From assembly GCA_033239005.1 (NCBI GenBank), contig BSQZ01000110.1, positions 1,273,501 through 1,337,500 on the forward strand: a stretch of DNA of 64,000 nt, written 5' to 3'. The stretch comes from Lamellibrachia satsuma. Taxonomy: Eukaryota > Annelida > Polychaeta > Sabellida > Siboglinidae. The notes beneath the pieces were generated by a model that was not told where the DNA came from, searched no databases, and saw nothing but the letters and a program-made list of their open reading frames with translations. Position numbers and translations under genes: made by a program. Positions 1 to 42,722 of this stretch are shown here, in pieces. Position 1 is the first letter of the stretch. Each line of letters begins with the position of its first letter.

Positions 1-60
1 CACCAGACTGATTACTGCTGCAAGCAACACTGTGAAAACCATTAGCCCTCATCACTCCAG
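1..60 (+). pseudogene. possible degraded linker exon preceding macrodomain cassette A
   Basis: The first 60 bases resemble the 5' half of the exon at 12784-12971 (similar reading RLITAASNTV and then HHSRK). No splice donor follows the similarity; the next bases run into AT-rich sequence. It may be a relic of the linker exon in an upstream duplicate, or an exon whose donor I cannot place. The stretch from 60 to 1330 holds nothing else I can support beyond intron-like sequence. Its 980-1330 part matches 19780-20120, the intron before cassette D. Confidence 0.35.
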
Positions 61-1334
61 GAAAATTAATGCTGTCATTATACACATAATTAATTCGATT
101 TTTTATAGTCTCATTTCCACTTAATTTTGCGAAAACCAAAACTACCTAGTATCCATTGCAACATACTAGCTCGTTTGTGCAACTTTTATATATAGTTTTG
201 TGAAATCATCAGACAAACTATTTAATTAGTTAATGCTTGTTCAAGCATTAACTTAAGTGAAAATCGAAATGCGGAAAAATCACGATTTTCTTACTTGGTG
301 AAATTCTGTAACATTGTCACGCCCAAGATTAGAATTGACCCACACAGTGTTTACCATTTTGGATATCCACTATTTTGATCCTTACAAGATCTAACGACTA
401 AAGTAAATTCTTTCGATGATTTGATCAAAAATAGGCATTTTTATATTAAACATTACTTAAACTAGTCGCACAGCACACATCTGGACATAAATGAACCAAA
501 TTCGGGATGGACTGAACCATTTGAGGAAGCAGCTTTAACGTTTTCTTACAAGGAAAAACCTGATCTTAGAATTAGGTGGGTCTGGGTTTGGATTATCACT
601 TGCAGAAGTATCGCAGTTGCACACACGTGTTCACGTATTGATCAAAGGTACAAAAAGATATTAATTGCTCCCACTGTGTGACATTTCAGCTGTCATGTGT
701 CTCTTTCATAATACTGATGATGGTTTGCCTGTTTCACCAACATATGGTAACATTGTCCACAATGATGCATGTTATTGTGCTAATGATTATTTAAGTGGCG
801 GCAAGAATAACACATGTCGCAGGTGAGAACATAGGGTGCTCGAGTGGCACATGCTTGGGAAACGGTTCTCTTCTTTGTTTTGTCATCTCGATACCTCAGA
901 TTTGTTTTGCCATCTCAACGTCTGACGACAATTAGCTCTTTTTATCCTTGTTAGCTTTTTTGTTAACCACATTACCAGTGTAGTTGTAACAACATTCATT
1001 CTCTAGAAACATGTTGTTATTCCCGACCGAAGAATTCTAATAACTCTCACTCTATTTTGTAGCCATCTGGCACTGTTAACTGGACCTTATACATTAGAAA
1101 AGTAGTCTTAAAATGCTGATGCAGGGAAGTACAGCTGTGTAGAATCATTGTCAGAAACAGACTGTATTGCAAAAGACAATTGCAAATGATAAATATTCGT
1201 CAAATAAACCAATGTCATTAAATAACTTCCAGGATATGACTGATACCCTGTGTGTTGTGTAAGGACTAGACAAGCACGTGTTTGTGCCATAATATGAATC
1301 TGATATTGCCTTAAATAGGTTATCTATTTTCCAG

Positions 1335-31512
<30,178 letters not shown>

Positions 31513-31740
31513 AGCAATCAATGAATAGTGTTGAGTATGTCTACACCATGACAGAGAGAATGTTGTGGATTTGTTGGTGATTTAGCCTTTTCGCCAATTC
31601 ATGCTTGTGTCAAAGTATCCATGTCAACTGATAGCACTTAACAACGACAAGGTTTATGTCGTGTGTGTGTGTGCGTGCGTGCGTGCGCGCGTGCACGCGG
31701 GGGCGCGGGGGTGGGTGTGGGTGGGTGGGTGGGGGTGTGT

Positions 31741-31805
<65 letters not shown>

Positions 31806-32660
31806 TGTGTGTGTATTTGTGTCTGTGTGTTGTATTATGTGTGTGACACATTTTAGTAATCAGGGTTTTATGAAATTATGCGAATATGCATCAAGACAAA
31901 TATGTATAACATTACAATCAGTGTTAATTGTATTTAGCATATACGTTGGAAATTATGTATAACATGTTTACAAACGATATATGTATTTGATGATTTGCGT
32001 TTTTGTTGTTAACTGTATTTTTGATAGTAGGGTCGTGAAATGCGAGCCAGGCGATTCGTCTGTGATAATTGTTTTTATTATTTTCACTTGACACGTGTCT
32101 TATTATATATTCCTTTATAACACATTGTATATTTCGTATTATACAAGAAACTGACTGGTGTGTGGATTTATGGATTGTTTTGCACAGGTGTCTGCATTGT
32201 GTAACCGGCTCATGTGCTCGTGAAGAATAACACGTTAATTGCACCAGCAACGCGAAGACTTTGTCTGTGTGACATTACAATGCGTAAACATGTCAGAAAC
32301 AAAGAACTGTTGACGTTTGCGTTTTGTCATGACGCTGTTTATACATTACTTACAATAACAGCATACTAACGTTAAAGAAACTACTTCTAAACGTACCATA
32401 CCATATTAGATAAAAGATGTATATGAATCATCACAATAATTGCCAGATGTCTACCACAGCCACATTTCATCGACATGTTCATTAATTGTTTTTAACAACT
32501 TTCACAGTTTGTTAAATCTTGAATTATTATATCAGACCTGGCTCTATACAGTTCGAGTTGACAGTGTCGGCCACAAGATTCGCACGCATAAGTATTTGTA
32601 TACTTCAATGGTGTGGTTTGGATATTAACAACAAATAAATATTAAGTAACCCATGACGCG
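31513..32660 (+). other. Probable 3' untranslated region of the PARP14-like gene
   Basis: No further open frame follows the stop. A (GT)n microsatellite lies at 31656-31850. The first canonical AATAAA is at 32634-32639, so the UTR may extend about 1.1 kb. From there to about 33190 nothing coding is seen. Confidence 0.45.
31656..31850 (+). repeat. (GT)n / GC-rich microsatellite
   Basis: A GTGCGTGC start, then a G-rich part (GGGGGCGCGGGG), then about 70 bp of GT repeats. Several Cys/Val or His/Thr frames read through it and are not genes. Confidence 0.95.
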
Positions 32661-33189
32661 TTGATTTTTTACATCTTGTTTGTCTGATAAATTCAGCAGG
32701 ATCTCATCGTTTAGTGCTTACCTCTATGAAACGCATAATTTGCAAGAGTTAAGTGTAGTGTAGGCATTTATTTGTAAGAGGCCTTATGCAAACATATAAA
32801 ACAGTTAACTTATGGTCTTATACAGGTTGTGTATCGCAGTTGACCTAGTTTTCGCCAGTGTAGCTGCATCAAATACAGGATCTCTGATCAGCGTGAAGTT
32901 TTGCAAGTTTTAATCAATTTACATTATCTCAACTTTACATATAGTTTTATGAATGTGCAAGGACTGTGTTGAACTGGGTGTCCAGGCAAGTTTTCACGCC
33001 TTTTGTGAAATTGTGACCTTTTAAATTTCTGATTGGACCTGTGCCTGTGTGACATTACATTGCTGGGGCTGACACGCGTGACCACACAACCAGAACAGTC
33101 TACACAGCAGAATGCCTGCATTTTTTCCGCATTAGCAGACCCACTCGCCTTGACAATGCTGCGTGGAGAGCGGCTTGCAATGCGGGGAT

Positions 33190-35475
33190 GACACTCCATC
33201 AACCCACCCGTCGGGGCTGTCTCGAGGGGGGTGCCCACAAGCAACGATGGATACCGGTGATTAAGAATCGACAACACCCACCAAGCCACCAAGGGTTTCT
33301 CGCGACAGAAGTGGAGTCAACGACACGAATCTTATATACGTCCAAACGAACAAATGGGATCTTCCAACTGTGATCAACACAAACATCCATGGCGCCCTGG
33401 CAAGTAAACTTGACGAAATTAAAGTTACAAAAGACGACTTCGGCGCGGACGTTCTCGCTATAGCCGAGCCGTGGTGAACCAGCAACATACCGGACGGCTC
33501 GCTCACGTTATCCGGGTTCAATATCTACCGGAGGGACAGACAAGATGGCCGCAACACGGGGGAATCGCTTGCTACGCCCGAAACACCATCCCTACTAAAC
33601 AATGGACTGAAGTAAACCAACCCGACCTGGAAACACTGTGGCTAATGATACGCCCTCCAAAGATGCCTCGGGATCATCTGCAAATAACAATTTGTACAGT
33701 GTATCATCCACCAGGATCAGATGATTGGACAATGCTGAACCACATCGACCAATCCCTGGATTACATACGCCGGCACCATCCGTATACAGGTATCATCTTA
33801 ATGGGCGACTTCAACAAGATGAAGGATTCTCATTTGAAATGAAATCACAATCTGAAACAAATCATCGACCAACCAACACGAGGAAGTGCGATACTAGATA
33901 ATATTTACACAAACATCCGACTTATATGGTCGCCCTGTTATCAGTGCGCCGATTGGCCTGTCAGACCACAAGGTGGTAGTATGTACTCCTTCGATGTCTG
34001 TGAAATATGTCGAACCAGTGGTTACAAAGACGTCCGCGCGCAGTTACAATCCCAGCGACCGAGCCCGTTTTGCGACAGCGCTCAGCCTCTCCTCATGGGA
34101 AATGTTATTCTACTTCCCAACTTGCGAACAACAACTGAACTTCTTCAATTCTAGCATCAGAATGTTGCTTGACACGCATCTTCCAGAACACGAAATCAGA
34201 CGATTTTCTAGCGTATCCTTCTCGTCGATTTCAGCAAAGCTTTTGATAGAGATGATCACCATCTAACATCTTTCCTGTGCCAACGCAAACAGCGAGTAAA
34301 GATCAACGTGAAATCGGATTTCACTATTATCAACGCAGGTGTTCCACAAGGAACAATATTTGGCCCTATCGTCTTTATTCACCACATAAACGACTTACAA
34401 ACATCATGTGAAATATGTGGATGACTGCACCATATGGGAAAATGTTCACCCTGCGACCACAATAGCTCACTACAAACAGCAGCAACCGAAATCGCGCAGT
34501 GGACGACGACCAACAAAATGGCATTCAATTAAGATAAGACGACGGAGCTACGCATTTGTTTCCAGAAAACACCACCAGACATCCCGCCGCAAACCATCAA
34601 CGACAGACCCATGGAACAAGTGAAGTCAACAGGACTACTAGGTGTCACACTAACAGCTGATTTAAAATGGCAATCCCACATTGACGAAATAACCGCCAAA
34701 GCATCGCAACGACTATACTTCATAATACTGCTCAACCGAGCTGGAGTTGAATCCCACCACCTCGTTAAAATTTACACAACACTAATCCGATCAGTGGTTG
34801 AGTACGCTTGCCGTGGTTTCACACGAGTTTAACTAAACAGCAAACGAACCAGCTCGTATCCATACAAAGACGAGCAATGTGCATAATCTTCCGAAATGTG
34901 TCTTACGCCGAAGCCATCGTCACAGCTGGAATCCCAACACTGGCAGATCAAAGGGACACACTATGCAGAACTCTATTCGCGAACATGCAAAAACATAATC
35001 ACAAGTTGCATAATCTTCTGCCTCCAATCAGGGAACCTACACACGCAACCCGCAGTAACTGCAAGTACACTGTGCCTTGATGCAGAACTGATAGATTTAA
35101 GAACTCTTTTATACCATATGGACATTACCACTGGCAGTAGACCTGATCTATTTGATTTATTTTATTTTATAATCTTCCACTTTTACTTGTAATTAACTCA
35201 AAACCTAATTTTTATTTCTTTGCTTGTGTGCACGCAATTCAATGCCTTACATTTAATACTCTCTTTTTCATTTACATGCAATGTAAAGTTCATTATTTAG
35301 TACTGATTTATACTATATTTATGTATATGCAATTTAATGTTCTATTAATCCATTGCCTTTTATTTTTAATCCCTTTTAATGTATATAATTATATTTACTA
35401 TGTATGCCTACACATGTACTATTCAGCCTTTATGGCTGCAAACCATAATAAAACTATTATTACAAAAACACGGAA
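33190..35475 (+). mobile_element. Decayed CR1-like LINE, plus strand
   Basis: Endonuclease pieces at 33380-33842 (FGADVLAIAEPW, FNIYRRDRQDGRNTGGIACY, TVYHPPGSDDW, ILMGDFN), then a partial endonuclease/linker to 34200. RT remnants follow at 34200-34450 (VDFSKAFDRDDH in a shifted frame, NAGVPQGTIFGP, KYVDDCTIW) and a C-terminal part at 34611-35080 (GVTLTADLKWQSHIDEI, LIRSVVEYAC). A large internal deletion removes most of RT near 34200, and stops and frameshifts are frequent. The 3' end is near the AATAAAACTATTATTAC tail at 35450-35465. Confidence 0.82.
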
Positions 35476-35984
35476 CGTTCTTACAGCTAGTGTCCGTGAT
35501 ACTGGAAAAGTGAAACGGCACAGATTAGTTACAGACAATTCCAACCACAAGTTTTCAACCAATGTGCGACGTTATTTTAGTGGTCTTCTCATCATACGAT
35601 CAACAAGTCATAGTCATTGACATATTTCTCTCTCACTTGTAACTGGGACGTATATGTATCTCAGATCTTCTACACGTACTCAGCACATCACAAGTTTCAG
35701 GTGATGAACCTCTTTATTTTCTGTCACTGTATTTCCCGGCAAAACATTGCTAAAAATAGTCGCGATGTTAGCAGCTCAACTGATTCTAATGCTAAGCGAC
35801 GTCGCGATATATATCAAACGGTCTTGACCTTTTAATGACGTAGTAATCGCATGGTTGCTTCGACAATATCTAAATGTAAACCCAGTTGAACGTTTACTAC
35901 CTGTAAACACCTTACCAAATGAATAGCCCGTGAAGAAGAAGCATTTTTGCTTGACATGATAATGTGGTTACATTGTTACTGTCT

Positions 35985-37070
35985 TTACAGACCAGGAAGA
36001 TATCCAACTGTGCTCTCGTGGAGGGGCCGGAACCGTCACCAGTTTCGCTGCCTACCACTGACTGGACTAGGTGTGCCATCTGTCAGACTGAAACAAAGGC
36101 GTCTTTGCAGTGCAAGCAAACAACAGCAGACTCAAAGAAGAATCCAGCTACACGACTGTAGCTGAAAACTTGAGGAAGTTTGTGGAACTTGGATGCTCCC
36201 ATCGGTGCCAATTGAGCTTTCAAGATTAGATGAAGGCTGTGGGATAGAAAAAACACTTCTTCGGGATAAGGCACGCCTTACAGGACGGAAGAGATATTCT
36301 CATTTGGTTCAATAACCAGTTGGGTGGTGCACTCAAGAATGCATACCAGATAAACTATGACGATGAAGCTGTGCATCTGGCCCGAGCCGCACAGATTGTG
36401 CGGAGAGATATTTTAAAGATCACCAGTAAGTTCAGTGGATCATTTGACAACGCCTGTCAGTATGACAGTGTTCCAAAATCTCTCATGACAATGATTCTGC
36501 AGGACCACAGCATGAAAGCTGTCAATTCTGCAAAACAACAGGCAGCTTTATCCCTTTTCCAGCTCACTGGATTTAGCTGTGTCGAGAGCACAAAAGTAAG
36601 TGATTGCAGATAAACGCGACATTTGAAGGATAGGGAAACAAAACTCTTCTTAGGCATGACTGTGCACGGACTTTCAAGCGTGATCTGGTGCACACTCTTT
36701 TCAATCTTAGATTGAGTGTAAGTTATACCAGAGTCATTGGCATTTCTGCAGAAATGGTTCAAAATGCATGCAAGCAGTTTACATACGAGAATGTGTTCTG
36801 CCCATTCAAGCTGAGAGATGGTATTTTCATGTCAGTGGCGATAGACAACATAGACCACAATCCCACATCAACGACATCGTGCGATGTATGTATGTATGTA
36901 TTTATGTATGTACGTACGTACGTACGTATGTGTATATCTTCTCACACACCTTTAACATCTTTTCATCGGTCTGAAACCAGAAAAAATTACACCGTTTGGT
37001 GTCAGTTCTGTGAGCACACCAAAAACCAAAATATATTCCTATTCTTTACACAGGCATAAAAACAGCCGAG
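35985..37070 (+). pseudogene. Decayed copy of a widespread invertebrate repeat ORF (DNIDHNP signature)
   Basis: Scattered over shifted frames: CAICQTETKASLQC; AENLRKFVELG and ELSRLDEGCGIEKTLLRDKA (36160-36270); ILKITSKFSGSFDNACQ, VPKSLMTMIL and KQQAALSLFQLTGF (36410-36575); VSYTRVIGISAEM and VAIDNIDHNPTSTTS (36715-36880). I recognise this order from a repetitive uncharacterised protein family in cnidarian, mollusc and lancelet genomes. I do not know its biochemical role. A TATG/TACG microsatellite (36883-36935) interrupts it right after the DNIDHNP motif. Many frame breaks make it a dead copy. Confidence 0.65.
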
Positions 37071-37708
37071 ATCACCAGTGGACTCCAGAGCTAAAACTAG
37101 GTCACGAGACTTACGTTCCCTATAGAGGTTTTACACGTGACGTCAGGGGGTCACGTGACTGTTGTATATACGCCATGTTGGAGGGCAAGACGCAGTGACT
37201 CTCGATTGAGTTCAATATTCGTCATTTACATTGACACGCCTGTATACTACAATAGTAACTGTTGTTTGTTGTTATAGTGCATGTGGCCTGTAGCGCCTGC
37301 GGTTGTACTAACCATCAGGGCGTAAAGTCAGGATTGCCGTTTTATAGATTTCCTGCAGATAGCGATCGCCGAGGTAAGTGGGTCACAGCTGTCAAACGTT
37401 TGGACTAGGAGCCCACCGAGTGTTCTCGCCTTTGTGGAGATCATTTCGTATCAGGTCAGTACTCAGCATAGGCAATTGTCTTACTATCGGTGTTCTTGTA
37501 CATTCATACCACCCCAGGTTACGGTTTGTAGAATATATAATTTATTAAAATTAATATACAGCAAACCGTAACATCAGCATGGGACGGTATGACTATCAAT
37601 GATGGGTGACACTGGCTCGAATTATGAGCCTGTCCTGGCTGGTTCTGATGTAGATTTAAGCAACCATGACATTGTCTACGAAACTGTCATTAACCTCAAT
37701 GCATATGG

Positions 37709-37710
<2 letters not shown>

Positions 37711-37792
<82 letters not shown>
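37711..37792 (+). repeat. (AT)n microsatellite inside the THAP transposon
   Basis: About 80 bp of uninterrupted TA dinucleotides between the THAP-encoding part and the linker exon. It probably lies in an intron of the transposase gene. Confidence 0.95.
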
Positions 37793-37793
<1 letters not shown>

Positions 37794-38401
37794 CCCTCTA
37801 CCTACACATATACTTGTGCATTGGTTATGTTATATTAACTACTTAATTTTTCTTTGCAGGGAAAAAGAGTAACCACCCTCTGTCACCAGATTTCGTGCCA
37901 TCTCTGTTCAAGCATGTCTCTTCACCGCGAAAGAGACGAGGAGAGAAGGCGGTGATGGACTTTGAGAGGAGGCAGCAGCTGAAGCATAGAAAGATGAATG
38001 AGGAGAGGAAGTACACTGCCGCTTCTTCACTTCTTGTGTTATATAGTGGTCAAGATGTTTGTGAAGCGATGAAGGCCTCCACTTCTGCATTCATTGAAGA
38101 CATTAGCGACATATCTACAGGAACATACACGCAGACAGAAATGATGGCTTCACAGATTCAGTCTACCATGATCGAATGTAAAAACCTACGCAATGAGAAC
38201 ATTGACCTGAAAAAGAAACTGAAGATTAGCTCTCTAGAGCTGGACTCATTCAAGGAGAATGACGACAAGGTAAGGTATTTTACTGGACTGCCTTCCTTTA
38301 CAGTTATGTTTGTTATTTTCAATTTTATCTGTGCACACCTGAGTGTAAAGAGCACATTATCTGCTTTTCAGCAATTTCTGTTGACATGCATGCGACTTTG
38401 A

Positions 38402-39133
38402 CTGAACGTCAGTGTTCAGTATCTTGGTTACTGTTTTGGTATTTCCACATCAACTGCATCCAGGGTCTTTTTGAACACTATTACTGTCATGCATGCTCGG
38501 CTTGTCCCACTTCTTGTGGTTTGGCCCAAAAGAGAAGTGTTACGTGCATCAATGCCACTTTCCTTTCGGTCCAAATTCAGAAAATGTGCCTGCATAATAG
38601 ATTGTTTTGAATTGTTCATTGAGCGACCCAGTGATCTTAAGGCCAGAGCCCAAACCTACTCTACTTATAAATCTCATAACACCATGAAGTACCTGATTGG
38701 TGTTATACCACAAGGCATCATATCTTTCATATCGAAAGGGTGGTGTGGCAGAGTAAGCGATAAGCATGTGACCGAGCATTGTGGATTCTTAGACAAACTA
38801 ACACCGGGTGATTTGATTTTGGCTGACAGGGGTTTTGATGTGGGAGACACTGTTGGCTTATATGCAGCCAATTTACAGATTCCAGCCTTCATGAAGGGAG
38901 AAAAACAGCTAAGTGCATTTGATGTGGAAGCCACTAGGGGTTTAGCTTCAGTGAGAATCCATGTTGAGCATGTGATCGGCCTGACAAGGCAAAAATACAC
39001 AATGCTGGGTTCTACAATACCCATCACTTTGTTGCAAACTGATACTGGCAGTGATCTGACAACCTTGGATAAAATTGTGCATGTAGCAAGTGCATTGACT
39101 AATGCATCAGAAACGATAGTTGCCCTGGAATAA
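38402..39133 (+). pseudogene. DDE_Tnp_4 catalytic domain of the THAP transposon
   Basis: The open frame continues after the TGA with [20 protein letters not shown] (HTH remnant), [20 protein letters not shown] (first Asp), [34 protein letters not shown] (second Asp), [16 protein letters not shown] (Glu), and ends [15 protein letters not shown]. Length and order match DDE_Tnp_4 nucleases. The catalytic positions are all present. Confidence 0.82.
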
Positions 39134-39869
39134 GAATCTATCCATGGTGAAACTGTGCTATATTCTTTTCTAAATAAAACTTAAGAGAAGTCACTATAAT
39201 GCGTGACTATATTGTAGAAAATGCCTACCGCATACTCAGTTGTTATGAATGGTTATCGATATCAGATAAAATAATGTAATCTGATGTATGCCCAGTTTTT
39301 CTATTTACTGTAAGTAGCAATTTCACAAGATAAACGTTTTTCATTAAAATTGGCCAGGTTTTCATGTCATTTTTTATTAAATCTTTTTACAGTTGTAATT
39401 GTTTTATAATGAAATTGATTGATACAAATGTTATTGATTGATTGCTTGTATGCATATCTGTATAATATGTGTGCATGTCAGTATTCTGAATAAAGTGATA
39501 TGTCTCCTGTGTGTGGGTGAATACACTGAGTTGTGTACTTGTGTGAATATTGTACCAATGACTCAAGGTTACTGTGTATGCATTTCTTCATACTTCTCTA
39601 TAATCAAGAGTGCAACAACACGTTAAAGCTGCTTCAACAACTGAATTTGCTCATCAACATGTTATCACAAATCCCAGAGCAATAATCGATGTTAGGCATA
39701 AACAGTAGGCATAACATGACCATGTTGATATTTTGAAAAATCACAAGAGATATTCAAATTATCTGTAGTGGTTTTGACAGTTTATATTATAATATTTAGT
39801 ACGCATGCAGATAATAGAAAACTGCTTGTTTTTTTGTTAGCATATCACGTTGGCATCAGAACCGGAAAG

Positions 39870-40200
39870 GCTATTTCACTGACAAATATCTCGTACCGCA
39901 GTAAAAAATTAAAGAAAAAGTGCAATTTAATCGTACGAAAAACTATAAATCAACAATTTAATGTTAGAAAGCCCAAAAAATCGAACCCCCCGCTTCCTAA
40001 AGAGGCGACATCTAGGGGAAACGTATGCGACCTGTTTTTAGCGTAGCAAAAAAGCGCCGATATGCCATCACACGAATTTGCTACCCTAAGGCTTAGACCG
40101 AGCAATTAACTGACAAATATATCGGCGAAAAATATTAGAGAATATAAAATTAGAAAGCCCCAAAAAATCGAACCAACCGCTTAAGCCTGAGGCTTTACCT
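39870..40200 (+). repeat. Diverged direct repeat, about 230 bp period
   Basis: ACTGACAAATAT occurs at about 39877 and 40108, and TTAGAAAGCCC followed by AAAAAATCGAACC at about 39964 and 40151. Two diverged copies of a unit stand in tandem between the THAP element and the LTR element. The unit is not recognised. Confidence 0.5.
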
Positions 40201-40500
40201 GTTATATGTGTCCATGTGCACCAATTTCCCACTATAATGGACTGCTATGTAATATTTATTACAATGCAGCATAGAACCGCTCACTGGGGTTTGCTAATGT
40301 TGTGTTGCTAGACTTCGACATGAAATTTGGAGTCGATGCCAGATTTGAAGTCGACGCCTGATCTCGCGTTGGCGTTCGGTGCTTAAATATGGTTGCTGAT
40401 CCTGTCTATTAATTCAAATCCACTCGTAGAAACCATTTCAAAGCAAGTATGTTTGTTTTGTATCCTCCTAAACTAACTTCCCAAATATGAACTCACCTAC

Positions 40501-40658
40501 TGTTATGTCTTCATGTTGGGTTTGCTGTTGAAAGACCGACCAGGGAAACAGTATAATAAACACAACACAAACTTTACTATCATGATCGTACACACAGCAC
40601 GAGGTCCAAGCAGGGCTCCGTAAAATACAAATCAACTATTGGTAGACGGAACACCACA
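40501..40658 (-). repeat. 3' LTR of Ty3/gypsy-like element
   Basis: Begins TGTTATGTCTTCATGTTGGG and ends ACACCACA on the plus strand, so on the element strand it is TGTGGTGT...ACATAACA. The first 121 bp match 46045-46165. Immediately outside, 40659-40668 reads TTCCTCCCTG, a polypurine tract on the minus strand, exactly where a 3' LTR requires it. Confidence 0.75.
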
Positions 40659-41073
40659 TTCCTCCCTGTATAGATTAGAACTTATAACGTGAGCAATCTA
40701 CGTCAAAATCAAAATAAGCATACATCAGTTCAGAAATAATTATGCACAAAGATTAATGTTTATAGAGTTCAAACTGATTATAAGCACTGTTTAACCAAGT
40801 AGGTGCTTCAGAGGCAACGCTCAAATCAATGGCAACATAGTCATACTCCGCAGTTCATGAATTAGGGTAGGGTGGGGCAAGGAGCCCCCCTTAAGGGAAA
40901 ATGGGCGTAGTTATTCATACTCTTAACATTTTGACGTCCTTGTGCTGTCATACGATTGCCGTGTGGTTATGCTACGTATTACCAAAACATTAGTGACATT
41001 TGACAACACTAACTTTTTATAATCATTAATTAAATATTGTCTTACCCCAGGCCTGGGGCAAGACGCCCCCTTC

Positions 41074-41113
41074 TATGGGGCATGAATACCCCCGGGGGCT
41101 TCATGCCCCATAG
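41074..41113. repeat. Near-perfect 40 bp palindrome
   Basis: TATGGGGCATGAA at 41074 and TTCATGCCCCATA at 41101 are exact reverse complements around TACCCCCGGGGGC. It lies in a GGGGCAA-rich patch (40860-41113), similar in style to the starts of the duplicated blocks at 54965 and 61245. Confidence 0.8.
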
Positions 41114-41235
41114 TCCCATTGTATAAAATACGAATATTGAAATGAAACAAACTCGCGATAAACATGAAAAGGAGTGTATGTTTGATATGATCCAAAACAA
41201 ACAACTAACCTACAGAGTATGAATAATCACCGGGA

Positions 41236-41905
41236 GTGGATGGGATTCCTCCAAAATTACTAATGGAAACAGTAGAACAAATCAGTATACCACTTGCAAT
41301 AGTATTCAACTTGTCATTAAAAGAGGGAGTTGTTCCGTTTGAATGGAAAGAAGCAAACATCATACCATTATTTAAAAAGGGTTCGAGAAATAAGTCAGAA
41401 AATTACAGACCAGTGAGTTTAACGTCAGTGATTTGTAAATTATTAGAAAAGTTAATTAAAGACCATATGGTGGACTTGCTCGTTAAGCATAAATTATTAA
41501 ATTCATCTCAACATGGAGTCCTTGAAGCGAGGTCATATGTTATGTTTTTTGGAAGAAATCACTAAGTGGATAGACGTGGGATCGCCAGTAGATATTATCT
41601 ACTTAGATTTTCAGAAAGCTTTTGACAAAGTGCCACATCAAAGATTACTACTTAAATTAAAAGCCCATGGTATCGGAGATAGCATAACTGACTGGATAGA
41701 ACAATGGCTAACTGACAGAAGACAACGAGTTGTAGTAGATGGAGAAGTTTCAAATTGGAAATCGGTTTTGAGTGGGGTACCTCAATGATCAGTATTAGGA
41801 CCTATATTATTCTTAATATATATCAATGACTTGGACGACAGTATAACAAGTAACGTACTGAAATTTGCGGATGACACAAAACTGTTCAGAAAGGTTAATA
41901 CTGAT
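41236..41905 (+). pseudogene. CR1-like LINE reverse transcriptase fragment
   Basis: It reads MDGIPPKLL, PLFKKGSRNKSENYRPVSLT, then after a frameshift near 41530 IIYLDFQKAFDKVPHQRLL, VVVDGEVSNWKSVLSGVPQ, a TGA, SVLGPILFLIYINDL and LKFADDTKLFRKV: RT motifs from fingers to motif C. It is truncated at both ends and lies opposite to the LTR element that surrounds it. Confidence 0.85.
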
Positions 41906-42579
41906 GGTGGGTAAAGTGAAATGTGAAAAAAAAATTAATGAGAAATGTGAAATTTGTTTAATGTGAAATGTAAAATGCACGAAAGAAAGCCGTAACATGT
42001 CCAAAGGGTGCAATTAAGAGACGAACACTGGTAATATTGACAACATTTACATATCACACAGTGTCAAATTCATGTTTCTTTTCGTGGGCGTGGACAATTT
42101 CATGGCTTCGTTCGAACATTCCAGAAAGCGGCGGTGTTTTTTGTTGACCTTGACCTTTTGATCTCACGGTGGTTATGTAGATTCATCAACTAGGTCACGA
42201 TCTACTAGTAGGGTAAAAATGTAGAATCGTGTTTATCTTGCTGACGTGAAAAATTCCATGACTTTATTCGAACGTTTCAGAAAGTGTGATTATCAGTTTT
42301 AGCCAATCCTACATCATAAGCACTTTAGTAAGTTATACAGCTTTAATCGATCCCACAACATAAGCGCTTTAGTGTTTAATTTGTAATAAAACAATGAAAC
42401 CCTCCAAAGATCAGTCAAAGTTTCCCTCCTCCCCCCGCTAATAAATACCAGTGGTCGTATCAGGACATGCACACACTCAGATAAACACCAATCACAGCCG
42501 TGAACGTGTGTGATTTCGATTGATAAAATTCTCCGCGAATCGTATACAGACACATTTCGAAAAGCGCGTCCTCTTCAAT

Positions 42580-42722
42580 ACCGACAGCATTATAAGTCAA
42601 CATCGCAAACGTTCAACATCCACCAATGCAGAGAGACATCATCGCAAACGTTCAACAGCCAACAATGCAGAGAGACATCATCGCAAACGTTCAACATCCA
42701 ACAACGCAGAGAGTCAACATGG
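42580..42722 (+). repeat. Three tandem copies of a 39-40 bp unit
   Basis: The unit is CATCGCAAACGTTCAACATC followed by CAACAATGCAGAGAGA, repeated at about 42602, 42640 and 42679. All three frames stay open through it. Confidence 0.85.

Larger units (their letters stand above)
37270..39133 (+). mobile_element. THAP + HTH + DDE_Tnp_4 transposon (IS5/PIF-Harbinger-like), slightly damaged transposase
   Basis: A THAP zinc finger is read at 37285-37455 (CSACGC, LPFYRFPAD, KWVTAVKRLD, stop, EPTECSRLCGDHF): the C2CH ligands survive but a TAG interrupts it. After an (AT)n tract, acceptor TCTTTGCAG at 37851-37859 opens a frame (37860-38401) with a basic/coiled linker and YFTGLPSFTVMFVIFNF, STLSAFQQFL. 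A TGA at 38399-38401 breaks the HTH. The same frame then runs to 39133 with [15 protein letters not shown] and RIHVEHVIG, the three catalytic acidic positions of DDE_Tnp_4. Only two stops separate it from an intact coding region, so it is relatively young. I could not define the terminal inverted repeats. Confidence 0.8.

Noticed and set aside
31601..31856. Cys/Val and His/Thr frames
   Set aside because: Read-through of the GT microsatellite in the probable 3' UTR.
37130..37200. CGTGACGTCAGGGGGTCACGTG as a transposon terminal repeat
   Set aside because: No matching inverted copy found by eye beyond 39.1 kb.
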